A program made the position numbers and the translations under genes. Under the pieces are notes generated by a model that saw only the letters and a program-made list of their open reading frames with translations, did not search any database and was not told the DNA's origin. From Methylophaga sp. 41_12_T18 (GTDB lineage Bacteria; Pseudomonadota; Gammaproteobacteria; Nitrosococcales; Methylophagaceae): a stretch of DNA of 64,000 bases. Location of the stretch: the NCBI GenBank assembly GCA_002163115.1, contig MAAI01000052.1:48931-112930 (forward strand), read 5' to 3'. Shown here in pieces: positions 37,843 to 48,883 of this stretch (positions are counted from its first letter, which is position 1; every line of letters starts with the position of its first letter).

Positions 37843-39213
37843 GTGCCATCATCCCTTTGGGAAAAATGTCTAACCCATCTCGAAGGTGATCTTTCGGCGC
37901 AACAGCTGAATACATGGTTACGTCCGCTACAAGCCATTGAAACAGATACTAGTCTGCGTTTATTAGCGCCAAACCCTTATGTACAAGCATGGGTACAAGA
38001 ACAACTTGAATCGCAGATTAACTCCCTAATTCATGCGCTAAGTAACGGAGCAATCACCACTGTTACCATCGAAGTTGGCACTAAAGTCGTAGAAAAAAAA
38101 GAACCTATTATCAGTACCTCTACCTCTATACACGCAGAGCCAGAACCTGCAGCACGAATGGAGCGAAGAAGAGAGCCAGCGCCAGCAATGGGTAGCCCTA
38201 TAAACCCTTTGTTTAACTTCGATTCTTACGTTGAAGGTAAATCTAATCAAATAGCTCGTGCCGCATCTCTACACGTTGCAGAAGCCCCTGGAACCAGTGG
38301 TTATAACCCGTTATTCCTTTATGGTGGTACTGGCTTAGGTAAAACCCACTTAATGCTTGCGGTGGGTAATAAGATTAAGCAAAACAATCCAAAAGCTCGA
38401 GTAATGTATCTGTCCTCAGAGCGATTTGTACAAGATATGATCACCGCATTGCGCAATAATGCGATCGATCAATTTAAATCACATTACCGCAGTGCCGACG
38501 CTTTATTAATTGATGATATTCAATTTTTTGCGAAAAAAGAGCGCTCGCAAGAAGAGTTTTTCTATACTTTTAATAGCTTATTAGAAGGTCAACGCCAAAT
38601 TATCTTAACCTGTGATCGCTTCCCTAAAGAAGTTGAACACTTAGACGAACGTTTACAGTCTCGTTTAGGTTGGGGGTTAACCGTTGCCATCGAGCCACCT
38701 GAACTTGAAACACGTGTCGCCATTTTGATTAAAAAAGCGCAACAAAGTTTAGTCACCTTGCCTGATGATGTCGCCTTTTTCATTGCTCAACGTATTAAAT
38801 CTAATGTCCGTGATTTAGAAGGGGCCTTGCAACGAGTGATGGCCTTTTCTCGCTTCACCAATCAGCCGTTATCAATTGAAATGGCTCAGGAAGCATTAAA
38901 AGATCTATTAGCCCTACATCAAAAACTAGTTACCTTAGAAAATATTCAAAAAATTGTCGGCGAATATTTCAAAGTCCGCATATCTGAATTATTATCCAAA
39001 AAACGTACTCGTTCCATTGCAAGACCACGCCAAATCGCAATGGCCTTAGCGAAAGAATTAACGAATCATAGTTTGCCAGAAATTGGGGAAGCCTTTGGTG
39101 GTCGTGACCATACCACGGTATTACATGCTTGCCGAAAAATCGCAGAGTTAAAAGAAACGGATGTTCGTATTGCTGAAGATTACCGTAATTTACTGCGTAC
39201 CTTATCAAGTTAA
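37843..39213 (+). CDS. dnaA: Chromosomal replication initiator DnaA
   Basis: AAA+ initiator that melts oriC. Translation starts at GTG, preceded by AAGGAG 6 bases away. The 456 residues have domain I ([20 protein letters not shown]), a variable linker, the AAA+ core with [11 protein letters not shown] and [13 protein letters not shown], and the DNA-binding domain IV ending in [19 protein letters not shown]. dnaN follows after 15 bp, on the same strand. Confidence 0.98.
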   Translation: MPSSLWEKCLTHLEGDLSAQQLNTWLRPLQAIETDTSLRLLAPNPYVQAWVQEQLESQINSLIHALSNGAITTVTIEVGTKVVEKKEPIISTSTSIHAEPEPAARMERRREPAPAMGSPINPLFNFDSYVEGKSNQIARAASLHVAEAPGTSGYNPLFLYGGTGLGKTHLMLAVGNKIKQNNPKARVMYLSSERFVQDMITALRNNAIDQFKSHYRSADALLIDDIQFFAKKERSQEEFFYTFNSLLEGQRQIILTCDRFPKEVEHLDERLQSRLGWGLTVAIEPPELETRVAILIKKAQQSLVTLPDDVAFFIAQRIKSNVRDLEGALQRVMAFSRFTNQPLSIEMAQEALKDLLALHQKLVTLENIQKIVGEYFKVRISELLSKKRTRSIARPRQIAMALAKELTNHSLPEIGEAFGGRDHTTVLHACRKIAELKETDVRIAEDYRNLLRTLSS

Positions 39214-39228
39214 GTTGAGAGAATAAAA

Positions 39229-40332
39229 ATGCAATTTACTGTTAGCCAAGAAACAATTGTTCGACCTCTACAGTTAGTTTGTAGCATCGTTGAACGCCGA
39301 TCTACATTGCCAATTTTGTCTACCATCTTACTGCGAGTTCACGGCAATCAGCTTTCAATGACCAGTACTGATATGGAATTGGAGATGATTGCAACCTTGC
39401 CTGTTGCCGTCGAACAGGAAGGTAAAACCGCCGTCTCTGCTAGAAAGTTTCTTGATATCTGCCGAGCATTGCCGAGCAATGCTACGATTAGCTTTAATGC
39501 TAAAGATAATAAAGCGCTGGTCAAAGCAGGTAAAAGTCGCTTTTCATTATCCACATTACCTAGTGAAGACTTCCCTGATAGTGAAGGTGCCAACTATGTC
39601 GATGAGATCACTTTGCCACAATCAGCACTAAAGGCATTATTTGATGAAACGAGCTTTGCCATGGCCAGCCAAGATGTTCGCTACTACCTCAATGGCTTAT
39701 TGCTAGAACGCGAAGAAAATATCTTACGAGCGGTTGCCACCGATGGCCACCGCCTTGCTTTAGGCAGTATCACTACTGAAACTAGCTTAGCTGAAAAAAG
39801 CAGTATCATCGTGCCTCGTAAAGCTATTTTAGAATTAGGTCGTTTACTTAACGATAGTGAAGACAATGTCACGCTAGCATTCAGTAATCAGCAAATTAAA
39901 GTAGAGCTGCCTGACTTACACTTCACTTCTAAGCTTATTGATGGCCAGTTCCCTAATTACGAACGGGTATTACCTTTAGGTGGTGATAAGGAAGTAAAAG
40001 CAGACCGTGAACAATTAAAACAAGCCTTATCGCGTGCGGCTATTTTGTCGAGCGATAAACATCGTAGTGTACGAATCAACCTAGAACCCGGTTTATTTAA
40101 AGCAACAGTGATCAACCAAGAGCAAGAATCAGCTGAAGAAGAAATTAGCGTTGATTATGAAGGTGCAGCCTTAGAAATTGCCTTTAATAATGCCTATTTG
40201 CTTGATCTACTCAATGCCATTCCAGATGAACACGTCACTATGGTATTTAGCGATGAAAATAGCAGCGCCTTAATTACCCCTGCTAATGAAGAGCTAGAGA
40301 GACAATATGTTGTTATGCCGATGAGACTTTAG
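39229..40332 (+). CDS. dnaN: DNA polymerase III beta subunit (sliding clamp)
   Basis: Processivity clamp of the replicase. The 367-residue protein has the three clamp domains and the family features NGLLLEREENILRAVATDGH with RLALG, LIDGQFPNYERVLP and the C-terminal ending VVMPMRL. It is followed not by recF but by a terminator and a convergent antiporter gene. Confidence 0.98.
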   Translation: MQFTVSQETIVRPLQLVCSIVERRSTLPILSTILLRVHGNQLSMTSTDMELEMIATLPVAVEQEGKTAVSARKFLDICRALPSNATISFNAKDNKALVKAGKSRFSLSTLPSEDFPDSEGANYVDEITLPQSALKALFDETSFAMASQDVRYYLNGLLLEREENILRAVATDGHRLALGSITTETSLAEKSSIIVPRKAILELGRLLNDSEDNVTLAFSNQQIKVELPDLHFTSKLIDGQFPNYERVLPLGGDKEVKADREQLKQALSRAAILSSDKHRSVRINLEPGLFKATVINQEQESAEEEISVDYEGAALEIAFNNAYLLDLLNAIPDEHVTMVFSDENSSALITPANEELERQYVVMPMRL

Positions 40333-40370
40333 CCCAAAACATAGCTAGTTCAATATAATATTCCACAAGA

Positions 40371-40397
40371 AAGGCAGGCTAAAAACCTGCCTTTTTT
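40371..40397. terminator. Rho-independent terminator between dnaN and the antiporter gene
   Basis: AAGGCAGG pairs with CCTGCCTT across CTAAAAA, and a T run follows. It lies at the convergent ends of dnaN (+) and the CPA2 gene (-), with A-rich flank on the other side, so it may act both ways. Confidence 0.85.
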
Positions 40398-42129
40398 AAT
40401 GTCTTAATTCACCTAAGACCACGGCGTTCTCTGTAACTTTCTGCACTACATTTGAATAATAGTCATCACGAAACTCATCGATAACCTGCAGTACTGTTGC
40501 TTCATCAACGCCACTACCCAATAAGACCTCTTCAGTTAACCGTAGACTGGTTTCTAAGGTTTCAGACACAGTTGTTGTTGCACCTTGCAGTATTAAGTTA
40601 GCACAGTGCTTACGATCCCGAGCTCGAGCATGAATAGGCATACTTGGATAATACTGCCTAACTAAAGAAACTAGGCGATCGACCTGTTCAGGATTCTCCA
40701 ATGCCACCACAATCATTTTGGCATGGTCTGCTCCTGCAGCCTGTAATACTTTCACTTTACTTGCATCACCAAAAAATACCGGGAAGCCTTGCTCTCGAGC
40801 AGACTTAACACGTTCCTGGCTCATATCTATAGCAATATATGGTACGCCAGCCGCACCTAATAAAGCAGCAATACGAGCACCAACACGACCAAATCCTGCG
40901 ACAATCACATGTTGCTCAGAGTCTTCAACAAACTCGGCAAAGTCTTCGTCATCCTCGGCTTCTGGCGTATAAAAATGTAATAACAATACATTGGCCGCTT
41001 TAACCACAAAAGGGGTAAACACCATGGTAAGAGCAATAATCAAGATCAATATATGACTAAGATGGGCATCCAATACGCCAGCTAAGGTCGCCGCACTAAA
41101 CATAACAAAACCAAACTCACCACTTTGAGAGAGTAAAACGCCACTTTGCACTGCAATATCATGCCGAGCACCACTGATTCTTGCCAAGATATAAACAACT
41201 AAGGCCTTAATAACCATCAAAATCACTGTCAGTAGCAAGATCAAACCAAACTGTTCCCATAACAAACCAAAATCAATGCCCATACCTACCGTCATAAAAA
41301 ACAAACCGAGCAGTATGCCCCTGAACGGCAAAATATCTGCTTCAATTTGATGACGATAATGTGACTCTGCCAGCATGATTCCTGCTAAGAACGCTCCTAG
41401 CGCCATTGAAAAGCCAACTGACTCCATGATCCAAGCTACGCCTAACACTAACAACACTGCTACAGCGATAAAGACTTCAGGATCTCGACTGGCAACCAGC
41501 CGACCTAAAATAGGGTTTAATAAATAGCGACCGGCAAATAACATCGCAATGATTACCAGAATAGGCATTAACAGCCCTGAACCCGATTCAGCAGTAGCTG
41601 ATTCACCACCACCAAGATAGGCAACCAAGGCTAATAAGGGCACCACAGCTAGATCTTGCAATAATAAAATCGAAAAGGACATTCGGCCCATGACGGTCAT
41701 GATGCCACCACGTTCTGATAACAGTTTCAAACAAAAAGCCGTTGAAGATAATGCCAAACCAAAACCAATGATAATAGCTTCTTTCTGGGAGACACCTAAC
41801 CATATAGCGATGCCATACACCGCACCCGCTGTAATTAGCAATTGGCCGACCCCTAAACCAATGACCAAACGGCGCATCTGCCACAGCTTATCGGGTTTGA
41901 GCTCGATGCCTAAGACAAAGAGTAGGAAAATAACGCCAAATTCGCCTAAATGACGAATTTCTTCTACTTCAGTGATGATACCTAATACCCAAGGACCTAA
42001 AATAACACCAGCGGTTAAATAACCTAAAATAGCGCCTAAGCGAATGGCATGAAAAATAGGCACCACGATTACTGTGGCCAGTAATAGTGCCAATATATCA
42101 ATTAAATATGTTGAGTGAGAACCATCCAT
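40396..42129 (-). CDS. CPA2-family cation:proton antiporter (KefB/YbaL-type)
   Basis: The 577-residue protein has about 12 membrane segments of the Na+/H+ exchanger fold (residues 1-385, with FLLFVLGIELKPDKLWQMRR and SQSGEFGFVMFSAATLAG). A cytoplasmic RCK/TrkA-N domain follows with HVIVAGFGRVGARIAALLGA, AIDMSQERVKSAREQGFPVF and GDASK. This domain order is that of KefB/KefC and YbaL, K+ or Na+/H+ exchangers gated by nucleotides or thiol adducts. The ion cannot be read from the sequence. No quinone-reductase partner (KefF/KefG) is adjacent. Confidence 0.9.
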   Translation of the reverse strand: MDGSHSTYLIDILALLLATVIVVPIFHAIRLGAILGYLTAGVILGPWVLGIITEVEEIRHLGEFGVIFLLFVLGIELKPDKLWQMRRLVIGLGVGQLLITAGAVYGIAIWLGVSQKEAIIIGFGLALSSTAFCLKLLSERGGIMTVMGRMSFSILLLQDLAVVPLLALVAYLGGGESATAESGSGLLMPILVIIAMLFAGRYLLNPILGRLVASRDPEVFIAVAVLLVLGVAWIMESVGFSMALGAFLAGIMLAESHYRHQIEADILPFRGILLGLFFMTVGMGIDFGLLWEQFGLILLLTVILMVIKALVVYILARISGARHDIAVQSGVLLSQSGEFGFVMFSAATLAGVLDAHLSHILILIIALTMVFTPFVVKAANVLLLHFYTPEAEDDEDFAEFVEDSEQHVIVAGFGRVGARIAALLGAAGVPYIAIDMSQERVKSAREQGFPVFFGDASKVKVLQAAGADHAKMIVVALENPEQVDRLVSLVRQYYPSMPIHARARDRKHCANLILQGATTTVSETLETSLRLTEEVLLGSGVDEATVLQVIDEFRDDYYSNVVQKVTENAVVLGELRH

Positions 42130-42153
42130 AATTATTCAATAACCTACGTAGAT

Positions 42154-43353
42154 TTAATTCGCTGTTTGAGCTTGTGACAACATTAACTCAAGGCCCAATT
42201 TGTAATGCTCTACAGCCTGATCATGTTTATTTTCAGCTATTAGCACCGTTGCTAAAGCATGATGTGTTTCACCTCGCGGCCCTAAATCTAAACTAGAACG
42301 TAGGTAATCTTCTGCTTTTGCCCATAACTTATTTGCTAGAGCCAAGCGGCCCAAGGTTAACAACAAACCAGCATTGTCAGGGTGAGCTTTTAGCCATGTT
42401 TCAGCCTTAGCTAAACGTTTTAATATATCACCTTGTGCCAACTGACCATATTGATCAACCAATGTATCACTCCATTGTTTGATCAAAAAGTGTTCAATAA
42501 GTGTAATCGCTTGCTCATGTTCACCTTGCGCTACTTGTCCAGCAACATAAGGTATCAACAAACTCTCCTGTTGCCTCATTTTCGTTGGCAAAGCTTGCCA
42601 TAACTGACTGAGCTGTTGCCAATCTTGACGAGCCAACGCCATTTCTAACTGTTTTAAAACCGTATTATCAGACAAGGTTTTCACTGCCGACGATTCCAAT
42701 ACATTCCGCTTACGCAAGTCTGGCAATACATTTTGTACATCCTGCCACTGCTCTAAATCTTGCAACAACTGCTGTAACAACTGTAAAACATAGGGATGTT
42801 TAGGGGCCACTTCTCGCAAGTGTTGCAAGGTTGCCAGCGCTTGTTCTTTTTGTCCTGCCGCCAATTGCAATTCCGCCTGCACGACCCCTACTGCAATATC
42901 AGCACCTTGAGTAGTCTGATGAGCCAAACTTAAGTAATTATCACGACGCTCTGGCTGATCTTGCTTTTGAGCTGCTCGCGCCGCTGCCAAATAATGTAAT
43001 AACGGTGTTTCACTATTGCCTGCATGTCGAACTAAAACCCGCTCAGCTTCTGCCCACCGGCCTTCTTCAAGAATGATCAAACCTCGAGTTAAGGCTTGGC
43101 CAGCTCGTTTATGGCGCTGTGTTTCATTCCATGCAGCTAACCTTTTAGGTGCTTGTCGAAACAAGACCAGACTTCGTAAACTAAAATAACCGGTAATCAA
43201 GATAACCGTAATAGCCACCATAAAGACGATCAATGAGGTTTCTAAGCTCCAAGAGCCATACTGCAATAATACAAAGCCCGGCTCAAAATTAGCCAGCCAA
43301 ATCAAACCCGCAGCAAGCAATAAGGCAATAGCAATAGCGATGACAGCTTTCAT
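42154..43353 (-). CDS. hemY: HemY-type membrane TPR protein
   Basis: The 399-residue protein has two N-terminal membrane helices (about 3-24 and 40-62) and a cytoplasmic or periplasmic TPR array to the end, with the family stretch GLIILEEGRWAEAERVLVRH and LLTLGRLALANKLWAKAEDY. The name comes from its place in the hemCDXY operon of Gammaproteobacteria. It is not protoporphyrinogen oxidase, and its role is unproven. Its start overlaps the hemX stop by 4 bp. Confidence 0.92.
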   Translation of the reverse strand: MKAVIAIAIALLLAAGLIWLANFEPGFVLLQYGSWSLETSLIVFMVAITVILITGYFSLRSLVLFRQAPKRLAAWNETQRHKRAGQALTRGLIILEEGRWAEAERVLVRHAGNSETPLLHYLAAARAAQKQDQPERRDNYLSLAHQTTQGADIAVGVVQAELQLAAGQKEQALATLQHLREVAPKHPYVLQLLQQLLQDLEQWQDVQNVLPDLRKRNVLESSAVKTLSDNTVLKQLEMALARQDWQQLSQLWQALPTKMRQQESLLIPYVAGQVAQGEHEQAITLIEHFLIKQWSDTLVDQYGQLAQGDILKRLAKAETWLKAHPDNAGLLLTLGRLALANKLWAKAEDYLRSSLDLGPRGETHHALATVLIAENKHDQAVEHYKLGLELMLSQAQTAN

Positions 43354-44402
43354 TGCTCAGTTCCTTGTGCTTTCAACCAGCTTAACGAAGCTGAAATATC
43401 AGGAAAGTCTTGTTCAATATCATGCTGCTGTAACTCATGTAATGTAGTCGACATAGCATCACGCTCATCACCGACAAAGTATCTATCCAACCAGTCGGTT
43501 GCCGCTTTCAAACTAGATTTATAAGTATTCACTTCGCCACTTAACAATGCATACCTTGCTGACTCCAGCTGAAGGCGCAAGTTTTGATATACAAAATAAC
43601 GTTGCTCAGGTACCAATACTGCTGCATTGCCATCTTGCTTATGACGAATGACAACTAAAGACTTAACTTCAGTCCACATCGAAGTTAATACCTGTTGCCA
43701 ACTTTGATCACTGACAACTTCTTCATCATTACTTTCTTGCTCAGCCGTTACTTCTGGCCCCATCCACATTTGCAGTTCATCAACGCGGTTAAGTGCTGTT
43801 TGTAATTGTAGTGCCAAGGCCTCAACATCCACTTTATTCACTGCTGCTAACGCTTGCTGTTCATCAGCCAATAAAGCGCGCAATGGGTGCAAACTATAAT
43901 CACCGACACTTTCAATTCGTTGGCTCGCCATTGTTAATGCACTTTTCGCACCCTCAACATCTTTAGCCAATAATAAGCGGCGGTTCGCAACGGTTAACAA
44001 ATAGTGTAATTCGGCTTCAAGCCATTGCTTTTCAGCTTCTCGGCCTTTATCACCGGCTTCTTCAGCCTGCTGTAATGCGGCTAAGCTTTCAGTTAAGGTT
44101 TGCTGTTGAGCCGCTAATTCAGATAACTTATTTTGTGCAGCTTTATTTTCCGCCTGCACCAGTTGCTTAATATCAACCGAGTTGTCTACAACAGGTTGAG
44201 TTTGTGACAATTGCTGTTGAAGTTGTGCAATCGTTGAGCTCTGCTGATACCACAAAAAATAAGCGCCAGCATTAACCACTACTAACAATATAATCGCCAA
44301 CCAAACTAAGCTTGCTTTCTTCGATTTTTGAGCATCATCATTCACTCGCTCAGCATCCAAAACTGCTTCCTTGTCTGTCTGTTGTTGCTTTTTTTCTGCC
44401 AT
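43350..44402 (-). CDS. hemX: HemX-type membrane protein (uroporphyrinogen operon)
   Basis: The 350-residue protein has a charged N-terminus, one membrane helix (about 29-51, LVWLAIILLVVVNAGAYFLW), a Gln/Ala/Glu-rich coiled coil, and a conserved domain (AELHYLLTVANRRLLLAKDV; YFVYQNLRLQLESARYALLS; LKAATDWLDRYF). Enteric versions are labelled as uroporphyrin-III methyltransferases, but this family lacks that enzyme's SAM-binding motifs. It lies between hemD and hemY in one operon. Confidence 0.92.
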   Translation of the reverse strand: MAEKKQQQTDKEAVLDAERVNDDAQKSKKASLVWLAIILLVVVNAGAYFLWYQQSSTIAQLQQQLSQTQPVVDNSVDIKQLVQAENKAAQNKLSELAAQQQTLTESLAALQQAEEAGDKGREAEKQWLEAELHYLLTVANRRLLLAKDVEGAKSALTMASQRIESVGDYSLHPLRALLADEQQALAAVNKVDVEALALQLQTALNRVDELQMWMGPEVTAEQESNDEEVVSDQSWQQVLTSMWTEVKSLVVIRHKQDGNAAVLVPEQRYFVYQNLRLQLESARYALLSGEVNTYKSSLKAATDWLDRYFVGDERDAMSTTLHELQQHDIEQDFPDISASLSWLKAQGTEQ

Positions 44403-44403
44403 T

Positions 44404-45138
44404 TTATCTCCCCAATTCCATCAATCGCTGCACGATCGATTGATCTGTTGCATCCGTTGTTACTAATATTTCTGTAAAGCCTAATGAAGCTGCATATTGC
44501 TTTAACCGCTCACTTAAAACGATTAATGGCTTATTTAATAATGTTGTTATGCCTTGTTCTAATAACAAACTTAAGTTTTTCAAACTGGCACCACTCGTGC
44601 AAACCACGCTGTCCACCGACAACGCCGCTGCTATTTCTGTTTTTGTAGGTGTAGGTAAGCACCGCTCATATAACTCAATATAGTCAATCTTAGCACCTCG
44701 CGCAGTTAAGGTATCCGCCAATAACTCACGGCCACCAACACCTCGCACTATTAATATGCGTTGTCCCGATATTTGCTTTAACTCCGCTAACGCTAATAAG
44801 CCTTCACTGCCACCCGCTTGGCTGGGCTGCACATCAACAGATAAGCCATGTTGCTCCATCGCCACAGCCGTTCCCTTACCTACTGCCACCAACAAACCGT
44901 TAGTAGTTAACGGGGAAGTTAAGTCCGCTACAAAATGACTCACGGCATTCCGGCTGACAAAAATAATGACTTGGTAGTCATTCACATTTGGCCATGACTT
45001 AACCGTAACCGCTTTAATGTCTATCGCCGGCAAACGAACCGCTTCCCCACCCTGTTGTGCAATGAGTTCACATAAATTATTAGCTTGCTGTTCTGGTCTA
45101 GTGACTAAAACAGTTAATCCCGCTAACTTAGCTGCCAT
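44404..45138 (-). CDS. hemD: Uroporphyrinogen-III synthase
   Basis: Closes hydroxymethylbilane into uroporphyrinogen III. The ATG at 45138 ([20 protein letters not shown]) is favoured by GGA five bases upstream; two earlier ATG codons lie within hemC. The 244-residue protein has the VLVTRP start, [12 protein letters not shown], the GSEGLL stretch, [18 protein letters not shown] and [13 protein letters not shown]. The overlap with the end of hemC indicates coupling. Confidence 0.95.
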   Translation of the reverse strand: MAAKLAGLTVLVTRPEQQANNLCELIAQQGGEAVRLPAIDIKAVTVKSWPNVNDYQVIIFVSRNAVSHFVADLTSPLTTNGLLVAVGKGTAVAMEQHGLSVDVQPSQAGGSEGLLALAELKQISGQRILIVRGVGGRELLADTLTARGAKIDYIELYERCLPTPTKTEIAAALSVDSVVCTSGASLKNLSLLLEQGITTLLNKPLIVLSERLKQYAASLGFTEILVTTDATDQSIVQRLMELGR

Positions 45139-46057
45139 AGACATCCGCGAGTATTTTATCCGCACCTTGAGCCAATAAATCTTCTGCTAAGGCAATCCCC
45201 AAAGCTTCGGCATCTTCAGCCTTACCCTTCACTTCGGCACGCAGAATTTCAGTACCATCTGGCCGACCAACTAAACCTCGCATCCAAATCTGATCATTTT
45301 CCAACAAAGCAAAGCCGGCAATCGGCACCTGACAACCACCAGCAAGACGTTTATTCATTGCTCGCTCTGCGCTAACCACTACCCATGTTTCTGGGCAGCG
45401 TAATGGTGCTATCAAAGCATTGATCTCGTCATCATCAATTCGAGTTTCAATACCTACCGCACCTTGGCCAATGGCTGGCAGACTCTGTTCCGGTGTTAAT
45501 TTAGATTTAATACGCTCATCAAAACCCAGCCGTTTCAGACCCGCCGTTGCCAAAATAATCGCATCATAATCGCCAGCATCCAACTTCGCTAAACGCGTAT
45601 TTACATTGCCACGTAACGGCAATACTTCTAGATCAGGTCGATTAGTTCGTAGCTGACTTTCACGTCGCAGACTTGATGTTCCAACCTTGGCACCTTGTGG
45701 CAGGTCATCAATAGATTGGTAGTTATTAGATACAAAAGCATCACGAGGATCTTCACGCTTACAAACCACTGGTAAATGTAGGCCTTCTGGAAACTCAACA
45801 GGCACATCTTTCATCGAGTGCACGGCAATATCCGCATCACCGGCCAACATACCTTGCTCTAACTCTTTTACAAATAAGCCCTTGCCACCCACTTTGGCCA
45901 ATGGCGTATCTAGAATTTTGTCACCTTGCGTACTCATTTTGACCAATTCAATCTGCAGATCAGGATGCAAAGCAAGCAACTCATCTCTTACAAACTCGGC
46001 TTGCCACATGGCAAGAGGACTTTTACGTGTAGCAATTCGAACGGTTTTATTGGTCAT
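45128..46057 (-). CDS. hemC: Porphobilinogen deaminase (hydroxymethylbilane synthase)
   Basis: Condenses four porphobilinogens into hydroxymethylbilane for heme and siroheme. The 309 residues contain [59 protein letters not shown], and the dipyrromethane-cofactor cysteine in [16 protein letters not shown]. It is the first gene of the hem operon and is divergent from argH, the common arrangement in this class. Confidence 0.98.
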   Translation of the reverse strand: MTNKTVRIATRKSPLAMWQAEFVRDELLALHPDLQIELVKMSTQGDKILDTPLAKVGGKGLFVKELEQGMLAGDADIAVHSMKDVPVEFPEGLHLPVVCKREDPRDAFVSNNYQSIDDLPQGAKVGTSSLRRESQLRTNRPDLEVLPLRGNVNTRLAKLDAGDYDAIILATAGLKRLGFDERIKSKLTPEQSLPAIGQGAVGIETRIDDDEINALIAPLRCPETWVVVSAERAMNKRLAGGCQVPIAGFALLENDQIWMRGLVGRPDGTEILRAEVKGKAEDAEALGIALAEDLLAQGADKILADVYGS

Positions 46058-46182
46058 AGATGCGGTTCACTGTGAGCGGTCATTAATATAAATTTAATAG
46101 CCGATTCTATCATTTCCCCGCTGATTAACGAATAAGCACGTTATAATGACGCTAATTTTTTTGCGTTCAAAGACAACCTATT

Positions 46183-47568
46183 ATGACTACAGCCAACAAA
46201 AAACTGTCCTCTGCCCGTTTAACTCAACCTACCAATGCATTTGTAGAAGAGTTCACCGCATCCGTGCAATTTGATCAACGTATGTACGCACAAGACATTC
46301 AAGGCTCTGTCGCACACGCCACTATGTTGGCCAAAGTAGATGTCTTAACGAATGAAGAACGCGATCAAATCATTGCAGGTTTAAACACCATCAAAACCGA
46401 AATTGAAAACGATCAATTTGAATGGTCGATTGCCCAAGAAGATGTGCACATGAATATCGAAGCACGTTTAATCGCTTTAATCGGTGAAGTAGGCAAGAAA
46501 CTACACACTGGTCGCTCTCGTAATGACCAAGTGGCTACCGATGTTCGCTTATATTTACGTGACATGATTACACCGATTCGTAGCGAGTTAAAACGCCTAC
46601 AAATCGCATTATTAGATGTTGCAGAACGTGAAGCTGAAACTATTTTGCCAGGCTTCACTCACTTACAAACAGCTCAACCCGTCACCTTTGGTCATCACAT
46701 GATGGCCTGGTATGAAATGCTACGCCGTGATACGGAACGTTTGGCTGACTGTGAAAAGCGCGTTAATAGCCTGCCTTTAGGTGCGGCCGCTTTAGCAGGA
46801 ACCACTTTCCCAATTGATCGTGAACTAACTGCTGAGTTATTAGGTTTCGACCGTATTTGCTTAAACTCATTGGATGCAGTGAGTGATCGTGACTTCGCTA
46901 TTGAATTTAATAGCTTTGCCTCATTATTAATGATGCATTTATCACGTTTCTCTGAAGAGTTAATTATCTGGGCTTCGGCACAGTTTGATTTTGTTGATCT
47001 TGGTGATGCTTTTTGTACTGGCTCATCCATCATGCCGCAAAAGAAAAACCCTGATGTACCTGAATTGATTCGTGGTAAAACAAGTCGTGTTTACGGCAAT
47101 ATGTTCAACTTGTTTACTTTGATGAAAAACCAACCGTTGGCCTACAACAAAGATAACCAAGAAGATAAAGAACCATTATTCGACACGATCGATACATTAT
47201 TGGGTTCGTTACGTGTTTATGCCGACATGATGGGTGCAATTACTGTCAAACCTGACAATATGCGTAACGCTGCCTTACGTGGTTATGCAACAGCCACTGA
47301 CTTAGCGGATTACTTAGTTCGTAAAGATGTGCCATTCCGTGATGCCCATGAAGTGGTTGGCTTATCGGTTGCTTACGGCATCAAACAAAATAAAGATTTA
47401 GCTGAATTAAGCTTAGAAGAGCTACAACAATTCTCTGCTCACATCAGCGAAGATGTCTTTGATGTCTTAACACTAGAAGGTTCAGTAGCAGCACGTGATC
47501 ACTTAGGTGGTACAGCTCCTAAACAAGTTAAAGCCGCTATCAAACAAGCTCGTAGCCAACAACAATAA
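46183..47568 (+). CDS. argH: Argininosuccinate lyase
   Basis: Last step of arginine synthesis. The 461-residue enzyme of the fumarase/aspartase superfamily has [40 protein letters not shown], and the signature loop [20 protein letters not shown]. The C-terminal half ([20 protein letters not shown]) is standard. It is divergent from hemC. The roughly 210 bp after it contains only a weak inverted repeat near 47585-47613 without a T run. Confidence 0.97.
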   Translation: MTTANKKLSSARLTQPTNAFVEEFTASVQFDQRMYAQDIQGSVAHATMLAKVDVLTNEERDQIIAGLNTIKTEIENDQFEWSIAQEDVHMNIEARLIALIGEVGKKLHTGRSRNDQVATDVRLYLRDMITPIRSELKRLQIALLDVAEREAETILPGFTHLQTAQPVTFGHHMMAWYEMLRRDTERLADCEKRVNSLPLGAAALAGTTFPIDRELTAELLGFDRICLNSLDAVSDRDFAIEFNSFASLLMMHLSRFSEELIIWASAQFDFVDLGDAFCTGSSIMPQKKNPDVPELIRGKTSRVYGNMFNLFTLMKNQPLAYNKDNQEDKEPLFDTIDTLLGSLRVYADMMGAITVKPDNMRNAALRGYATATDLADYLVRKDVPFRDAHEVVGLSVAYGIKQNKDLAELSLEELQQFSAHISEDVFDVLTLEGSVAARDHLGGTAPKQVKAAIKQARSQQQ

Positions 47569-47780
47569 ACACACTCAGTACACGCTAAAGTCTAGCTTTA
47601 GGCTAGGCTTTAGCTCTCCAATATTCCCTTCATAAATACTTTGTTCCAAATTAATTACTTATTTAATAACAACATGATTAATACCTCTATCTAAATACCC
47701 AACAGCCAGCAATGGTCGTCCATTAAAATTCCTGTTAGCATGCAAGACTGATTTTTAGTCTTTAAATACAAGGAAGTTTT

Positions 47781-48878
47781 ATGGAAAAGATTGACCCGAT
47801 AATCGATGCAGCTGGCAACCAAACAGCCTCGCCAGCCTCACAACAACACCATTTTGAATTCACCGGCAACGGCAGTGAGTTTTTCCGAATATGGATCGTT
47901 AATATCTTATTAACTATTGTGACCTTGGGCGTCTACTCTGCCTGGGCTAAAGTTAGAACTAAACGCTACTTCTACGGCAATACTCATTTAGCCCAATCAA
48001 CCTTCGACTATTTAGCTGATCCGGTCACTATTTTAAAAGGTCGGCTGATCGCAGTTGCTATTTTACTGGTCTATGCAGCAGTCAGAACGATTAACCCCAT
48101 TGTCGAACCCCTTTTCTTCTTATTTTTATTTTTGCTAACGCCATGGCTGATCGTTCGTTCGCATGCATTTAATGCCATCAATAGCAGTTACCGAAATATT
48201 CGCTTTAACTTTACTGGTACAACTGGTGAAGCGGCCAAAGAATACATTGCTTACCCATTACTTATTCTTTTGACCCTAGGTTTAATCATCCCTTATATTC
48301 GCTACCGTCAAACTCGGTTTACCGTTGATAACCATCGTTTTGGTGACCAATATTTCGACTTTAATGCGCGCGTAAAAAGTTACTTCAAAGTCTTTGGCAT
48401 TGCTTTTGTGTTTATGTTTGTCATTGGCGTGTTCTCAGCAATCATGATTGCTGCCGTTGCAGGCTATTCAGCCGCAGAAGCTGGGGCAAGCATGGACAGT
48501 CAAAGCCAACAACAAATAGCAGCCTCGATGATGGTTTATATTCCTATCATCTATTTATTCATGGCCATTATTGGTATCTATGTTTATGTCGCCTTATTAA
48601 ACCTTATGTTCAACGGCATCAGCATCGCTGACAACCAATTTAAATCTTCGCTCAAAGTTCGCAGCATGCTGTGGATACAGCTAACTAACCTATTGGGCCT
48701 AATCATTACGCTTGGTTTATTCTACCCTTGGGCCAAAGTACGTCTCGCTAAATATCGTTTAGAGCAGCTCAGTGTGATGGCTACAGATCTTGATAGCTTT
48801 ACATCTAGTCAAGCTGACCAAGTATCAGCGACGGGCGATGAAATCGGTGAAGTATTTGCTGTTGATATGGGCTTCTAA
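47781..48878 (+). CDS. YjgN-family (DUF898) membrane protein
   Basis: The 365-residue protein has two repeats of a membrane domain containing the DUF898 pattern: FEFTGNGSEFFRIWIVNILL with TLGVYSAWAKVRTKRYFYGN in the first, and NNRFGDQYFDFNARVKSYF-like with LGLFYPWAKVRLAKYRLEQL in the last part. Six to eight membrane segments are expected. E. coli YjgN is the known member and has no assigned role. It is coupled (5-bp gap) to an M48 peptidase, a pairing that suggests a shared function in membrane-protein turnover. Confidence 0.88.
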   Translation: MEKIDPIIDAAGNQTASPASQQHHFEFTGNGSEFFRIWIVNILLTIVTLGVYSAWAKVRTKRYFYGNTHLAQSTFDYLADPVTILKGRLIAVAILLVYAAVRTINPIVEPLFFLFLFLLTPWLIVRSHAFNAINSSYRNIRFNFTGTTGEAAKEYIAYPLLILLTLGLIIPYIRYRQTRFTVDNHRFGDQYFDFNARVKSYFKVFGIAFVFMFVIGVFSAIMIAAVAGYSAAEAGASMDSQSQQQIAASMMVYIPIIYLFMAIIGIYVYVALLNLMFNGISIADNQFKSSLKVRSMLWIQLTNLLGLIITLGLFYPWAKVRLAKYRLEQLSVMATDLDSFTSSQADQVSATGDEIGEVFAVDMGF

Positions 48879-48883
48879 TTATC

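Noticed and set aside
47585..47613. Terminator after argH
   Set aside because: The inverted repeat CTAAAGTCTAGC/GCTAGGCTTTAG has a mismatch and no T run.
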